Shown one piece after another: positions 1 through 7,382 of a stretch of 19,537 bases of DNA; positions within the stretch are counted from its first letter, which is position 1, and each line of letters starts with the position of its first letter. The position numbers and the translations under genes were made by a program. Source of the DNA: CBDUQP01 sp965369385 (GTDB lineage: Bacteria; Planctomycetota; Phycisphaerae; SM23-33); contig CBDUQP010000057.1 in the NCBI GenBank assembly GCA_965369385.1, positions 1 to 19,537 of the forward strand, read 5' to 3'. The notes under the pieces were generated by a model. The model had not been told where the DNA came from. It did not search any database and saw only the letters and a program-made list of their open reading frames with translations.

Positions 1-140
1 AACGCTTACACTTCCGCAAAAACGCAAGATCATGGCAATTTGATTTACGTGACACATCTGAAAGCAAAATTCTCAAAGTATTTGCAGAGTCCGAGCCGCC
101 TGCCCAAGTGATGGAGATGGGTGAAGAGTTACACAAAGCA

Positions 141-1460
141 TCACTTCAGGCGGCGAAGCATGGTGTATGGGCCTTCGGGAATGACTGCCACTTTTGCGTT
201 GGCCTGGGCGGCAAGGAAATGGTCTATCGTCCTCTGCGTGCGTTCTTGGGCTTCTCCCCGGCCGGTGACGGGAGTGACAGAAAGTTGCCTCTGGACGTCA
301 ATGTCAATGCCATCGCTGGCGAGCAGTAGATGCTCCACGCCTATCCGCTCCAACACTCTCGACTGCAACTGGTATTGCCACTGGTCCAGGTGGGTCTTTC
401 CTGCGGCGGCCTCTATGTCCTGGAGGAACTTCCGCCAGTTGTTGTCATAGCTGAGCATGAGTGCTGTGTACTCGTCCGAGCCTACTTGCTCAGCGCAGCC
501 GCTTACTTGCAGCAGTGTTGTGCCCTCGCTCAGCGCGGGTAGGGCGGTGCACATCCCCTTCACCGTCTGGTAGAAGGTCTGGTCTAGCGGGTATCCCCCG
601 CCGTTGGTTATCACCAGGTCAAAGGCGTCAATCTCGGAAGGGATTGTGGCCGATGTCCAGTCCGCTACCTGCTGGCAGCCGGCAAGGTGTGCCTCTTGCA
701 GGTCTCCGCAGTAAATGCCCGCAATCTGCCTGTCGCGAGTTATCGCCACATTGAACAGGAAGTCCACCTTCGCAGCGGTCGCCACGGCCAGGCCGATCTG
801 GTGGCACGGGTTGTCCTGCAGATTGCCCGTGTCGGCGCGGGGATGTGAAAGCGTGGCGAAACCGTGGAATCGTTGCACTGTTTCCAGATCCACTAGTGCG
901 GGGCAAACGCCTTTTCGTCCGCCGGAGAACCCGGCCATGAAGTGTGGCTCGATATATCCCGTAACGATGCGAAAATCAGCCTGGGCGAAACGCTTGCAGA
1001 TGCGCACGGGCGGATCGTCGGAAATACGGACCAGCGTATCGGCTTGGGTCGCGCTGTGGTCGATAACTTCTATGCGGCTGAGAATACCGGCCCCGACGAG
1101 CGTCTCGTGTTCTTCAGGTGTACTTGGGCGGTGCATGCCCGTGCCCACGATTATCACGATTGAGGCATCCTCGACGCCGCATTCGTTGAGCGTGTCGATG
1201 ATGGCAGGCAGGAAGTCCCGGTTAGGTACAGGCCGCGTGATATCTGAGATTGTTATCGCGACGGTCTGCGGGCTGGCATCCAGAACGAGTTTCCTGAATG
1301 GAGCGGAACCGATGGGAGAATCCAGCGCATCGCGGACGGCTTGGTTTGGATGGGGTAGCGGTGGCGGGTTCGTGCCTTCAAGGACGGTGGCGTCAGCGGG
1401 CACGTTCAGCCGCATGCCCTGTCGCCCATACAGCATGTTAACTGTTTTGCGATTTGCCAT
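141..1460 (-). CDS. larA: LarA-family nickel-dependent racemase (lactate racemase-like)
   Basis: This 439-residue protein belongs to the LarA (DUF2088) family, cytoplasmic enzymes that racemise or epimerise 2-hydroxyacids with a nickel-pincer nucleotide cofactor covalently bound to a lysine. The sequence shows the family signatures: SDITRP at 72-77, a GTGMHRP motif with H110, EPHFMAGFSGGRKG at 171-184 carrying H173 and the cofactor lysine K183, and H199 as the nickel ligand. These align closely with H108, H174, K184 and H200 of the Lactobacillus plantarum enzyme, so it should be catalytically competent. Length is normal for the family. It is the third gene of a minus-strand operon, 20 bases after etfA. 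Cofactor genes larB, larC and larE are not in the window. LarA homologues act on several hydroxyacids, so lactate is the default guess from the ETF neighbours rather than proven. Confidence 0.9.
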   Translation of the reverse strand: MANRKTVNMLYGRQGMRLNVPADATVLEGTNPPPLPHPNQAVRDALDSPIGSAPFRKLVLDASPQTVAITISDITRPVPNRDFLPAIIDTLNECGVEDASIVIIVGTGMHRPSTPEEHETLVGAGILSRIEVIDHSATQADTLVRISDDPPVRICKRFAQADFRIVTGYIEPHFMAGFSGGRKGVCPALVDLETVQRFHGFATLSHPRADTGNLQDNPCHQIGLAVATAAKVDFLFNVAITRDRQIAGIYCGDLQEAHLAGCQQVADWTSATIPSEIDAFDLVITNGGGYPLDQTFYQTVKGMCTALPALSEGTTLLQVSGCAEQVGSDEYTALMLSYDNNWRKFLQDIEAAAGKTHLDQWQYQLQSRVLERIGVEHLLLASDGIDIDVQRQLSVTPVTGRGEAQERTQRTIDHFLAAQANAKVAVIPEGPYTMLRRLK

Positions 1461-1480
1461 TGTGTTTCGCGTTTGGTGGA

Positions 1481-2482
1481 TTAACCTGTCTGCCGGGCTT
1501 TACGGATCTTTTCGGTGACTACCGGAAGCACATCGAACAGGTTTCCGACGATTCCCAATTCGCTTACCCGGAAAATCTGGGCTTCTTCATCGGTATTGAT
1601 CGCGATGATGTGTTCTGCGGTCTGCATTCCGGCCAGGTGCTGGATCGCGCCCGACAGCCCAATGCCGATATACAGTTTGGGCGTGATAGTCTTGCCCGAC
1701 AGGCCCACCTGGTGCGGGTAGGTAAGCCATCCGCGGTCTACCACGTCGCGAGTGGCGCCAACTGCTGCGTCCAGAGATTCGGCCAGTTCGTGGATGATAT
1801 TCAGGTTTTCGGCTTTCTTAATGCCCCTGCCAACCACGACGGCTATTTCGGCGTCCTGCAGGTTGTACTCATCGGTTTCGGGCACGAAATCCACCCGCGT
1901 CACGCGGCTTGTGAGCAGATTGGCGGGCGCTTTCAGGCGAATGATTTCGCCTGTTCTGTCTGGTTGGGCGGGCGCTGGTTTCGTGGAATGCGGCCTGACT
2001 GTTGCCATTTGTGGACGATGGTTAGGTGTTTTGATGGTGGCGAGTATGTTCCCGCCGATAGCGGGCCTGGTTTGCAGCAGGTTGCCTGTATTCTCTTCAA
2101 TGTCGAGTTCGGTGCAGTCCGCGGTGAGGCCGGCGTTTACCTTGATCGCGACATAGGGCATCAGCGTCCTGCCGGTTGATGTGGCACCGGCGATGATGAT
2201 CTCGGGCGAATACTCGCTCAGCAGATGCTGCATGCATGCTGCGTAGGGTTCGGGCAGGAAGTGTGCCAGCTCGGGCGCTTCCATGGCGATAACGCGATCG
2301 GCGCCCCTGTTGATAAGCTCCTGCAAGTCCTCGGCGGCAATATCGTGCCCGAGGATCATCGCGGTGAGTGTGGTATTTCGCTTTTCGGCCAGCGACAGTC
2401 CGCGGGTGAGCAGCTCGTAGCTAACCCTGTCTACTCTGCCATCAGATTGTTCGGCCAGAATCCAGACGCCTTCGTGTGCCAT
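1481..2482 (-). CDS. etfA: Electron transfer flavoprotein, alpha subunit
   Basis: This 333-residue protein is the alpha subunit of electron transfer flavoprotein, which carries FAD and passes electrons between an acyl-CoA or hydroxyacid dehydrogenase and an acceptor. The N-terminal half is the ETF alpha/beta domain. The C-terminal FAD domain is complete: GATRDVVDRGW (242-252), QVGLSGK (258-264), GLSGAIQHLAGM (275-286), AIN.D (294-298) and SELGIVGN (307-314). The last motif usually reads ADYGIVGD, so N314 replaces a common Asp, which may slightly alter flavin properties. The start lies one base after the etfB stop, with a GGGAA ribosome site inside the end of etfB, so the two subunits are translationally coupled. 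It is followed closely by larA. Confidence 0.93.
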   Translation of the reverse strand: MAHEGVWILAEQSDGRVDRVSYELLTRGLSLAEKRNTTLTAMILGHDIAAEDLQELINRGADRVIAMEAPELAHFLPEPYAACMQHLLSEYSPEIIIAGATSTGRTLMPYVAIKVNAGLTADCTELDIEENTGNLLQTRPAIGGNILATIKTPNHRPQMATVRPHSTKPAPAQPDRTGEIIRLKAPANLLTSRVTRVDFVPETDEYNLQDAEIAVVVGRGIKKAENLNIIHELAESLDAAVGATRDVVDRGWLTYPHQVGLSGKTITPKLYIGIGLSGAIQHLAGMQTAEHIIAINTDEEAQIFRVSELGIVGNLFDVLPVVTEKIRKARQTG

Positions 2483-2483
2483 A

Positions 2484-3296
2484 TTAGATCAGTTCCCGTT
2501 CTTTCAGGAATTCCACAACTCTATCCGCAGCCGCGTCGATTGACGTATCGTCAGCGGCCTGGAGTTTCTCGCATTCGCGTGTGACTTTCGGTTTGGCGAT
2601 TTTAACTACCCGCGTGGGCGAACCGGCCAGTCCGAGCTTGTCGGGCTGGACGTCCAGATCCGCGGCTGAGAGTATCACGATGTCGGCGGACCTGGCCTTC
2701 TGCTTGCCTCTGAGGGTTGGCAGTCGGGGGTTGGATATCTCTTTGACTACAGTGAGGACGGCGGGCAGGGTGGTTTCGAGCACTTCGTATCCGGTTTCGA
2801 CCAGGCGATGGGCTCGGCATGTATTGGTATCCGTGGAAATATCATCCAGCTTGCTCACATATGACAGCACGGGCAGATCCAGGAATGCCGCGATGCCAGG
2901 GCCGACCTGTCCGGTGTCGCCATCGGTGGCCCGTTCGCCGCAGATGACGAGGTCGAAGTCGCTGATTTTGCGTATGGCGGCGGCCAGGACATATGACGTT
3001 GCCCAAGTGTCCGACCCGGCGAATAACCTGTCAGACAGGAGAATGCCGGAATCAACGCCCATCGCGATGGCTTCTTTGAGGGCGTCTTGAGCCTTGGGCG
3101 GTCCCATGGTGATGGCGATAAGTTCGCATTGCTTATCTGCGTAGCGTTCCTTGATTGACACTGCCAACTCTATTGAGTAGAGATCGAGCGGATTAACGAT
3201 GGCTTCGACGCCATCCCTGACCATTGTGCCGGTTTCTTCGTCCATCTTGACGGCATTGGTTTCGGGCACTTGTTTTATGGGTACGATGATGCGCAT
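2484..3296 (-). CDS. etfB: Electron transfer flavoprotein, beta subunit
   Basis: This is the 270-residue ETF beta subunit and the first gene of the etfB-etfA-larA operon. It starts with the typical MRIIVPIKQVPET. A longer open frame extends 22 codons upstream, but the ATG at 3296 has a GGAG site six bases ahead and fits the family N-terminus. Residues 119-133 (CGERATDGDTGQVGP) form the nucleotide-binding signature. In electron-bifurcating or confurcating ETFs this site holds the beta-FAD, and in ordinary ETFs it holds AMP. The DGDTxQVGP form is compatible with the bifurcating type, but sequence reading alone does not settle it. A second signature, NPRLPTLRGK, is also present. A likely operator lies about 50 bases upstream. 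Confidence 0.93.
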   Translation of the reverse strand: MRIIVPIKQVPETNAVKMDEETGTMVRDGVEAIVNPLDLYSIELAVSIKERYADKQCELIAITMGPPKAQDALKEAIAMGVDSGILLSDRLFAGSDTWATSYVLAAAIRKISDFDLVICGERATDGDTGQVGPGIAAFLDLPVLSYVSKLDDISTDTNTCRAHRLVETGYEVLETTLPAVLTVVKEISNPRLPTLRGKQKARSADIVILSAADLDVQPDKLGLAGSPTRVVKIAKPKVTRECEKLQAADDTSIDAAADRVVEFLKERELI

Positions 3297-3346
3297 TGAC
3301 GGCTCCGATACGGTTGTTCTGTGTGCTGCACGCATCATAGGACATG

Positions 3347-3357
3347 TTGTCAGACAA
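3347..3357. promoter_or_regulatory. Palindrome TTGTCAGACAA, possible GntR/FadR-type operator
   Basis: The sequence is a perfect inverted repeat with 5-bp arms around one base, 51 bases upstream of the etfB start, where an operator would be expected. It matches the TNGTNNNACNA consensus known for FadR-subfamily GntR regulators such as LldR. The identical 11-mer occurs again at 19468-19478. Which regulator binds it, if any, is inference. No regulator gene is in the window. Confidence 0.4.
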
Positions 3358-3375
3358 ACCAATAGCTCGCGTCAT

Positions 3376-3390
3376 AATTGTTTCGCAATT
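3376..3390. repeat. Short inverted repeat AATTG-TTTCG-CAATT
   Basis: Two 5-bp arms flank a 5-base spacer in the divergent intergenic region, about 80 bases upstream of etfB. It may be a second operator or a chance AT-rich hairpin. No clear sigma-70 hexamers could be assigned around it. Confidence 0.25.
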
Positions 3391-3525
3391 TGGCGTCTTG
3401 GTGAGGATTCAGTGGCGTTTATGGCCCTATGATTGTTGCCCTTGCCCTTGCGTGGCGGGTGGAAATGGTGAAAATGCCGGTATCGTCGGTATGTGTTCCG
3501 GCGCAATGGGACCGAATTTCAGCAC

Positions 3526-3671
3526 ATGGATACCTTCTTGCAGGGCTGAACGTGTTTCGCGTAACCCAAATATGGATACCCTTTTGCAGGGTTGAAGGTG
3601 TTTCGCGTAACCAGATATGGATACTTCTTACGGGGCTGAAGGTGTTTCGCATAACCCAGGATGGATACCCT
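3526..3671 (+). repeat. Tandem repeat, three ~45-bp copies plus a partial fourth
   Basis: Three diverged copies begin at 3526 (46 bp), 3572 (45 bp) and 3617 (44 bp), each starting ATGGATAC and ending near GTTTCGCGTAACCC. The start of a fourth copy (ATGGATACCCTT) begins at 3661 and coincides with the first codons of the class II aldolase frame. Conserved segments are GCAGGGCTGAAGGTG and TTTCGCGTAACC. Unit 2 can form a small hairpin (ACCCT/AGGGT). Unit lengths are not multiples of three and the frame shifts from copy to copy, so this is a non-coding repeat rather than a repetitive peptide. Confidence 0.85.
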
Positions 3672-4395
3672 TGAGATGCCTGACAATAGTGGAACCGCAC
3701 CGATGACGCTCGCTTACGATGGACTTGATGTCGGGAGTGAGGACGCCCAAAGGCGTTTGATGTGTGAGATAGGGCTGCTGCTTTCCGCCAAGGATCTGGT
3801 AGCTACTCACGAGGGCAACCTGAGCTGCCGGCTTGGAGACGACAGATTCCTCTGCACAGCCACGGAGATATCGAAAGGTACGATGTCGCCTGACGATCTG
3901 GTGGTGGTAGATGGGGACGGCAATCACGTTTCCGGTAAGCGCAAAGGCAGCAGTGAGGTGAAGATGCATCTGCAAATCTTCCACGCGATGGCAGATGTCA
4001 ATGCGGTGATTCATGCTCACCCGCCGCACGCCTCCGCGTTCGCGATTACCGGTGTTGAGCCTCCCACGGGCGTAATGCCGGAGGCGGAAGTCCTGCTTGG
4101 CCCGGTACCGATCGCCGATTACCACATGCCTTCCACCGAGGCATTGGCCCAGAGCGTCTTACCGCATTTCCGCAAGAAGGCGATGTGTGTGCTGATGGCG
4201 AATCATGGGGCGGTGTCGGTTGGCGACAATCTGTTGCGAGCATACTGGCGGCTTGAAGCTCTTGAGAGATATTGCAGGATTCTGATCCTCGGGCGCTCAG
4301 TCGGCGAAGTGCGGACGATAGGTGATCAGGGCATTAGTGACTTGTTGGAGATGAAGCGCCGCCTTGGCCTGACTGACCCCAGAATGGACGATTGA
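3661..4395 (+). CDS. Class II (zinc) aldolase/adducin-family protein
   Basis: This 244-residue cytoplasmic enzyme belongs to the fuculose-1-phosphate aldolase / ribulose-5-phosphate epimerase family, which uses zinc to make an enediolate from phosphorylated sugars. All key residues are visible: G52-N53 in the phosphate loop (EGNLS), S97-S98-E99 (KGSSE, with E99 as the acid/base), zinc ligands H118 and H120 (HAHPPHA), and the third histidine H182 in ANHGAV. The exact substrate cannot be read from sequence. The N-terminal 30 residues are not part of the fold. The first ATG lies inside a tandem-repeat copy and lacks a clear ribosome site, so translation may begin at the ATG at 3676 or 3703. The acyltransferase gene follows after 48 bases and is probably co-transcribed. 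Confidence 0.88.
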   Translation: MDTLEMPDNSGTAPMTLAYDGLDVGSEDAQRRLMCEIGLLLSAKDLVATHEGNLSCRLGDDRFLCTATEISKGTMSPDDLVVVDGDGNHVSGKRKGSSEVKMHLQIFHAMADVNAVIHAHPPHASAFAITGVEPPTGVMPEAEVLLGPVPIADYHMPSTEALAQSVLPHFRKKAMCVLMANHGAVSVGDNLLRAYWRLEALERYCRILILGRSVGEVRTIGDQGISDLLEMKRRLGLTDPRMDD

Positions 4396-4443
4396 GGCCT
4401 GTGGATGTCCGTGTATTCGCGATTTGTCTGAAAGGAAGGAAAG

Positions 4444-5172
4444 ATGTCTGTTGACGCAGGATTTGGCCAGCCTTTGGAGTGTGAGACCCGGTTTGATAAC
4501 GCGACAGTTGGCGAGGGTACGATAATCGAACCTGATGTTACAATAGGGTTTCGGTATCATGCGGATTGCGGCCCGGCAGAGATCGGTAAGGAGAGCATTC
4601 TTCGCAAGGGCACGATCATCTACGGGGACGTTGTCACGGGCGATTATTTCCAGACCGGATTGTATACGGTGATTCGTGCCAAGGTATCGATGGGCAATTA
4701 CTGCACTGTGACGAATCACAGCACGTTCGAGGGCATCATACGGATGGGCAATGGTGTGCGGATAATGTCGCATGTGTATGTGCCTTCAAGGACGTGGTTT
4801 GGCGACGACGTGTTCGTGGGCCCGGGAGTAATTTTTCTGAACGACAGCCAGCCGGGAAGGTATGGCGGAGGGGATATTCCGACCCCACGCGGTGCGACTA
4901 TTGAAGATAATGTGGTTATCGGGGGTGGTGCGACCATCCTTCCGGATGTAACGATAGGCGAGGGCAGCTTCATCGCAGCCGGTGCATTGGTGACCAAAGA
5001 TGTGCCGGCGGGCAGCCTGGTCATAGGTGTTCCGGGCAGGATCAAGGAACTGCCGGCCGAGTACGCCGGGCCGAATGATCATCGGCTGACACGTCAACCG
5101 TTAGACCTGTGGCACCCGAAGTCGCCGGACCTGGCGGCAGTGGATTGGCCCGCTGACTGGATGGGCAAGTAA
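4444..5172 (+). CDS. Left-handed beta-helix acyltransferase (hexapeptide repeat)
   Basis: This 242-residue protein is a trimeric left-handed beta-helix acyltransferase. Hexapeptide repeats of the form [IV]GxGxx run from about residue 20 to 185 (for example VGEGTI, MGNGVR, IEDNVVIGGG, IGEGSF). The segment DDVFVGPGVIFLND (121-134) and the closing VIGVPGRIK resemble sugar N-acetyltransferases of the WbpD/WlbB group that modify nucleotide sugars for surface glycans. NHSTFEG contains H92, a possible catalytic histidine. A strong site, GGAAGGAAAG, directly precedes the ATG. A C-terminal tail rich in Pro and Trp (about 205-242) lies outside the helix. Acetyl transfer to a sugar is inferred and the substrate is unknown. 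Confidence 0.82.
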   Translation: MSVDAGFGQPLECETRFDNATVGEGTIIEPDVTIGFRYHADCGPAEIGKESILRKGTIIYGDVVTGDYFQTGLYTVIRAKVSMGNYCTVTNHSTFEGIIRMGNGVRIMSHVYVPSRTWFGDDVFVGPGVIFLNDSQPGRYGGGDIPTPRGATIEDNVVIGGGATILPDVTIGEGSFIAAGALVTKDVPAGSLVIGVPGRIKELPAEYAGPNDHRLTRQPLDLWHPKSPDLAAVDWPADWMGK

Positions 5173-5218
5173 CCTGATTTTGCTGGAGCTTTCTTTCGGG
5201 GACGCCCCGGCGGCTATG

Positions 5219-5262
5219 AGCCCTAAGTGCGTATAGTACGGGTGAGTGTGGTTAATAGGGCT
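5219..5262 (+). terminator. Possible weak terminator hairpin after the acyltransferase
   Basis: A 7-bp stem (AGCCCTA/TAGGGCT) with a 30-base loop is followed by GTTTGTT. It lies between two convergent genes, where termination is expected. The loop is long and the T-run is broken, so support is weak. A smaller GC hairpin (CGGGG-ACG-CCCCG, 5197-5209) without a T-run lies just before it. Confidence 0.3.
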
Positions 5263-5297
5263 GTTTGTTATGCGGCGATATCGTTCCGTTGGCGCAG

Positions 5298-6131
5298 TCA
5301 GTTGCCGTTGGCAATGATCAGTTTGTTCTTCTTGTGGTCATAAGTAGCCACGTCAACATCTGTGGGCCATTGTGAGCTGAATATCCAAGGCGCGACGTAT
5401 TGTGTTATGAATAGAGGCTGGGTGGTGCCGAAGTGTGCGAGGCAGTCGCCTGTCATTGCGGTGGTGACACTGACTTCAAAGAGTTTGTCGTAGGCGGCTT
5501 TCTTTTTGGGGGAGTCGGTGGTTTTGGGTTTGGCGAAACCGATCAGGCCGGCCGATGGTCCGTGGATACCGTCAACATTTCCCATCACGGTTGTCCCCAC
5601 CGCCAGCATGGCGCCGTCGCCGTGATTGTAGAAATTGACGATACCCCTGTTGCAGTTCTGCATCGCCCTGGTGAGGTCGTATCCGCTTGAGATACTGGCC
5701 GACAGAAGAACGAGCCCGTCGATTTCGTATCCTTTCTTGAGTCTTTCTGCGGCGAATACTGCGATACCACCACCACCGCTGTGTCCAACTATGTGAACAG
5801 GTCTGCCGGGATTTTCCTGCAGGTACTTCATAATGCGGTCTGCGACCCGTTGCCCTGCGATCCTGTTACCGATAAAATCTACCTGGTTGAGCAATATGCC
5901 CGCTCCGGGAACGGGTCTTCCCCAATGCCAGATGGGCAATCCGCGGAGCAGTCCGGCATCGTTGAGTCCTCGTCTTACGTCTTGATTGGCATGGCTTTCT
6001 CCTTCGATTCCCGGAAGGATAACTACGAGCCCGTTCGATTTTCTGGCCTTTGTCATGAACGCGGAGTTATTTTCACAACCGGCTATTAATAAGATGTTTA
6101 CGACCAAAGCAAATGCTATTGATCTGAGCAT
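5298..6131 (-). CDS. Lipoprotein with alpha/beta-hydrolase fold
   Basis: This 277-residue protein starts with a lipoprotein signal peptide (hydrophobic 5-17, lipobox IAGC, C19), so it should be exported and lipid-anchored. The rest reads as an alpha/beta hydrolase: the VILPGIEGE strand and oxyanion loop at 37-45, the nucleophile elbow GHSGGG at 116-121 with S118, D172 in NHGDG and H233 in AHFG as candidate triad members. It looks like an esterase or lipase-type serine hydrolase, with unknown substrate. It is encoded alone, convergent to the acyltransferase and divergent from the DUF2007-like gene. No good Shine-Dalgarno precedes the ATG. Assignment of Asp and His is by position only. Confidence 0.75.
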   Translation of the reverse strand: MLRSIAFALVVNILLIAGCENNSAFMTKARKSNGLVVILPGIEGESHANQDVRRGLNDAGLLRGLPIWHWGRPVPGAGILLNQVDFIGNRIAGQRVADRIMKYLQENPGRPVHIVGHSGGGGIAVFAAERLKKGYEIDGLVLLSASISSGYDLTRAMQNCNRGIVNFYNHGDGAMLAVGTTVMGNVDGIHGPSAGLIGFAKPKTTDSPKKKAAYDKLFEVSVTTAMTGDCLAHFGTTQPLFITQYVAPWIFSSQWPTDVDVATYDHKKNKLIIANGN

Positions 6132-6199
6132 GGTTGGCTTTCATTAAGAAGTAAGTGAAGGAAGTGTCGTACTCCCATGGTTCGTTCAGTACGCTGCGA

Positions 6200-6228
6200 A
6201 TTGTACCACAAGTATACACAAACAGTAA
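6200..6228 (-). promoter_or_regulatory. Candidate sigma-70 promoter for the lipoprotein hydrolase
   Basis: On the minus strand TTACTG (6228-6223) and TACAAT (6205-6200) are separated by 17 bases, about 70 bases upstream of the hydrolase start. The -10 box is good and the -35 box is poor. Confidence 0.3.
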
Positions 6229-6389
6229 TACTCGTCGACAGATGGCGATAAATGGTTGCAGTTTTTGTGACTTTTTCCCGATAATCCTGATGAAAGAATG
6301 CGCAATATGGGTTTGAATAATCATTAGAGGGGGACGGACTATTATATGGGTAGAAACATTGTGAATGGTCTTCATCGAGGAGTGGAGTG

Positions 6390-6794
6390 ATGTCGACGGA
6401 AGAAGGATCCAGCGTAAACGATTTGTCGGGGTTTGTTCCTGCTGTAATGGCCAGGGACCTCGAAGAAGCGGCACGGTACCGTGATTTGTTGGATGATCAC
6501 GATATACCGTCAGTAATTACCAGCGAACCGGAGCCCCAGGACGATGACGACGAGAGCATCGGGCGTTCGGAAATGACACATGGCGTCCCGGTGCTTGTGC
6601 CGGAAGTATTGTTGGATGAAGCCAGTGAGATTGTGGCAGGTCGCCAAGAGTCGAGCATCGAGTTTGGCGAAGATGATCTTGTTGATGATGACGATGATGA
6701 CGAGTATGGTTTTGAGGAACTGGAGGAGTTTGGAGCAGATTCTGCTGAGGATCTGTTTGATGACGACGAATTTATGGACGATGAGGACTACTGA
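6390..6794 (+). CDS. DUF2007-like small protein with acidic C-terminal tail
   Basis: This 134-residue soluble protein appears to have two parts. Residues 14-83 resemble the DUF2007 'putative signal transducing protein' fold: VPAVMARDLEEAARYRDLLDDHDIPSVI, then a loop, then GVPVLVPEVLLDEASEIV. Residues 90-134 are almost entirely Asp and Glu with a few aromatics, likely disordered and strongly negative. The acidic run is partly encoded by GAT/GAC triplet repeats. The ATG at 6390 was chosen because AGGAG lies seven bases upstream. A GTG three bases earlier is less likely. Its cellular role is unknown. It is first in a row of three small same-strand genes. Confidence 0.7.
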   Translation: MSTEEGSSVNDLSGFVPAVMARDLEEAARYRDLLDDHDIPSVITSEPEPQDDDDESIGRSEMTHGVPVLVPEVLLDEASEIVAGRQESSIEFGEDDLVDDDDDDEYGFEELEEFGADSAEDLFDDDEFMDDEDY

Positions 6795-6820
6795 GATTCC
6801 ATTTATTTCAGGGTCGGCGT

Positions 6821-6839
6821 GTTTCCGGCCGGTGGAAAC
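6821..6839 (+). other. Small hairpin between small genes
   Basis: A 6-bp stem GTTTCC/GGAAAC with a 7-base loop lies 26 bases after the DUF2007-like gene. No T-run follows, so it is more likely an mRNA processing or attenuation structure than a terminator, or chance. Confidence 0.25.
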
Positions 6840-6902
6840 AGTATGATGGAGCAGCGGTTTGCCCGCACATAACTGGGCGTTTTGAATCCCTGGAGATTTG
6901 AT

Positions 6903-7319
6903 GTGACAGAGAAACTGACCGGACAGAAGAGGGATTGCAATGATTGTTGCGATTGCGACGATTGCGATTCGCCTACAAGTTCTGAACGTCGTGCGGAGAA
7001 TGATCGTCGGGATGTTGTTGATCGTCGAGGCGGACTTGACAGGCGCAAATCCGAGACTGAATTCAAAGGTGAAGATTCTCGTGGTGGACAGGATCGCCGT
7101 CATGCGCTTGATCGTCGAAGAGGGCCCGGGCGCAGACGCAGCGATGACCGCCGCAGTGCCGAAGAAGGCGAGATGACTGAGGAACAGTTTGAGTTTCTCA
7201 AGGCAATTGACGAATACAAGAAGGTGAACAAGCGTCCGTTCCCTACCTGGACGGAAGTATTGGATTTGATACGTGCCATGGGTTACAGAAAGATGGCTGA
7301 GCCGCAGGACATTCAGTAA
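6903..7319 (+). CDS. Small protein with Cys cluster and hexapeptide DRR repeats
   Basis: This 138-residue hypothetical protein is built from three modules. Residues 12-21 hold five cysteines among aspartates (CNDCCDCDDC), a plausible metal site. Residues 28-51 and 64-87 are two blocks of four hexapeptides of the form (D/E/G)RRxxx, with an exact six-residue period. Residues 91-131 form a compact predicted-helical domain (MTEEQFEFLKAIDEYKKVNK, then RPFPTWTEVLDLIRAMGYRK). The GTG at 6903 is chosen as the start because TGGAGA lies seven bases upstream. An in-frame TTG at 6882 has no ribosome site, and the overlapping ATG at 6901 is followed at once by a stop. The C-terminal module looks like a conserved domain of unknown function. 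The middle resembles a charged, disordered nucleic-acid or partner-binding linker. No function can be assigned. Confidence 0.72.
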   Translation: MTEKLTGQKRDCNDCCDCDDCDSPTSSERRAENDRRDVVDRRGGLDRRKSETEFKGEDSRGGQDRRHALDRRRGPGRRRSDDRRSAEEGEMTEEQFEFLKAIDEYKKVNKRPFPTWTEVLDLIRAMGYRKMAEPQDIQ

Positions 7320-7382
7320 CGGCGTCAGGCAGTGTAATGTGATGTATTTGAACCGCCTATAGAATGGATCCGTAAGAGCAAT

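Noticed and set aside
1..111. Open plus-strand frame from the left edge to a TGA at 109-111 (ends SKYLQSPSRLPK), and a second frame open from base 3 to 329.
   Set aside because: Both lack a visible start and any recognised motif. The second is mostly antisense to larA. One could be the tail of a convergent gene, but 36 codons are too few to decide.
3429..3674. Frames on both strands across the tandem repeats encoding repeated peptides such as VFRVTQ and RNTFSP.
   Set aside because: They are translations of the DNA repeat. Unit lengths of 46, 45 and 44 bp shift the frame, and no ribosome site or homology is seen.
4421..4431. Partial match (TTGTCTGAAAG) to the TTGTCTGACAA palindrome upstream of the acyltransferase.
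   Set aside because: Only 9 of 11 bases match, the symmetry is lost, and it overlaps the gap leading into the ribosome site.
6313..6345. TTGAAT and TATTAT as a promoter for the DUF2007-like gene.
   Set aside because: The spacer is 21 bases, too long for a standard sigma-70 promoter.
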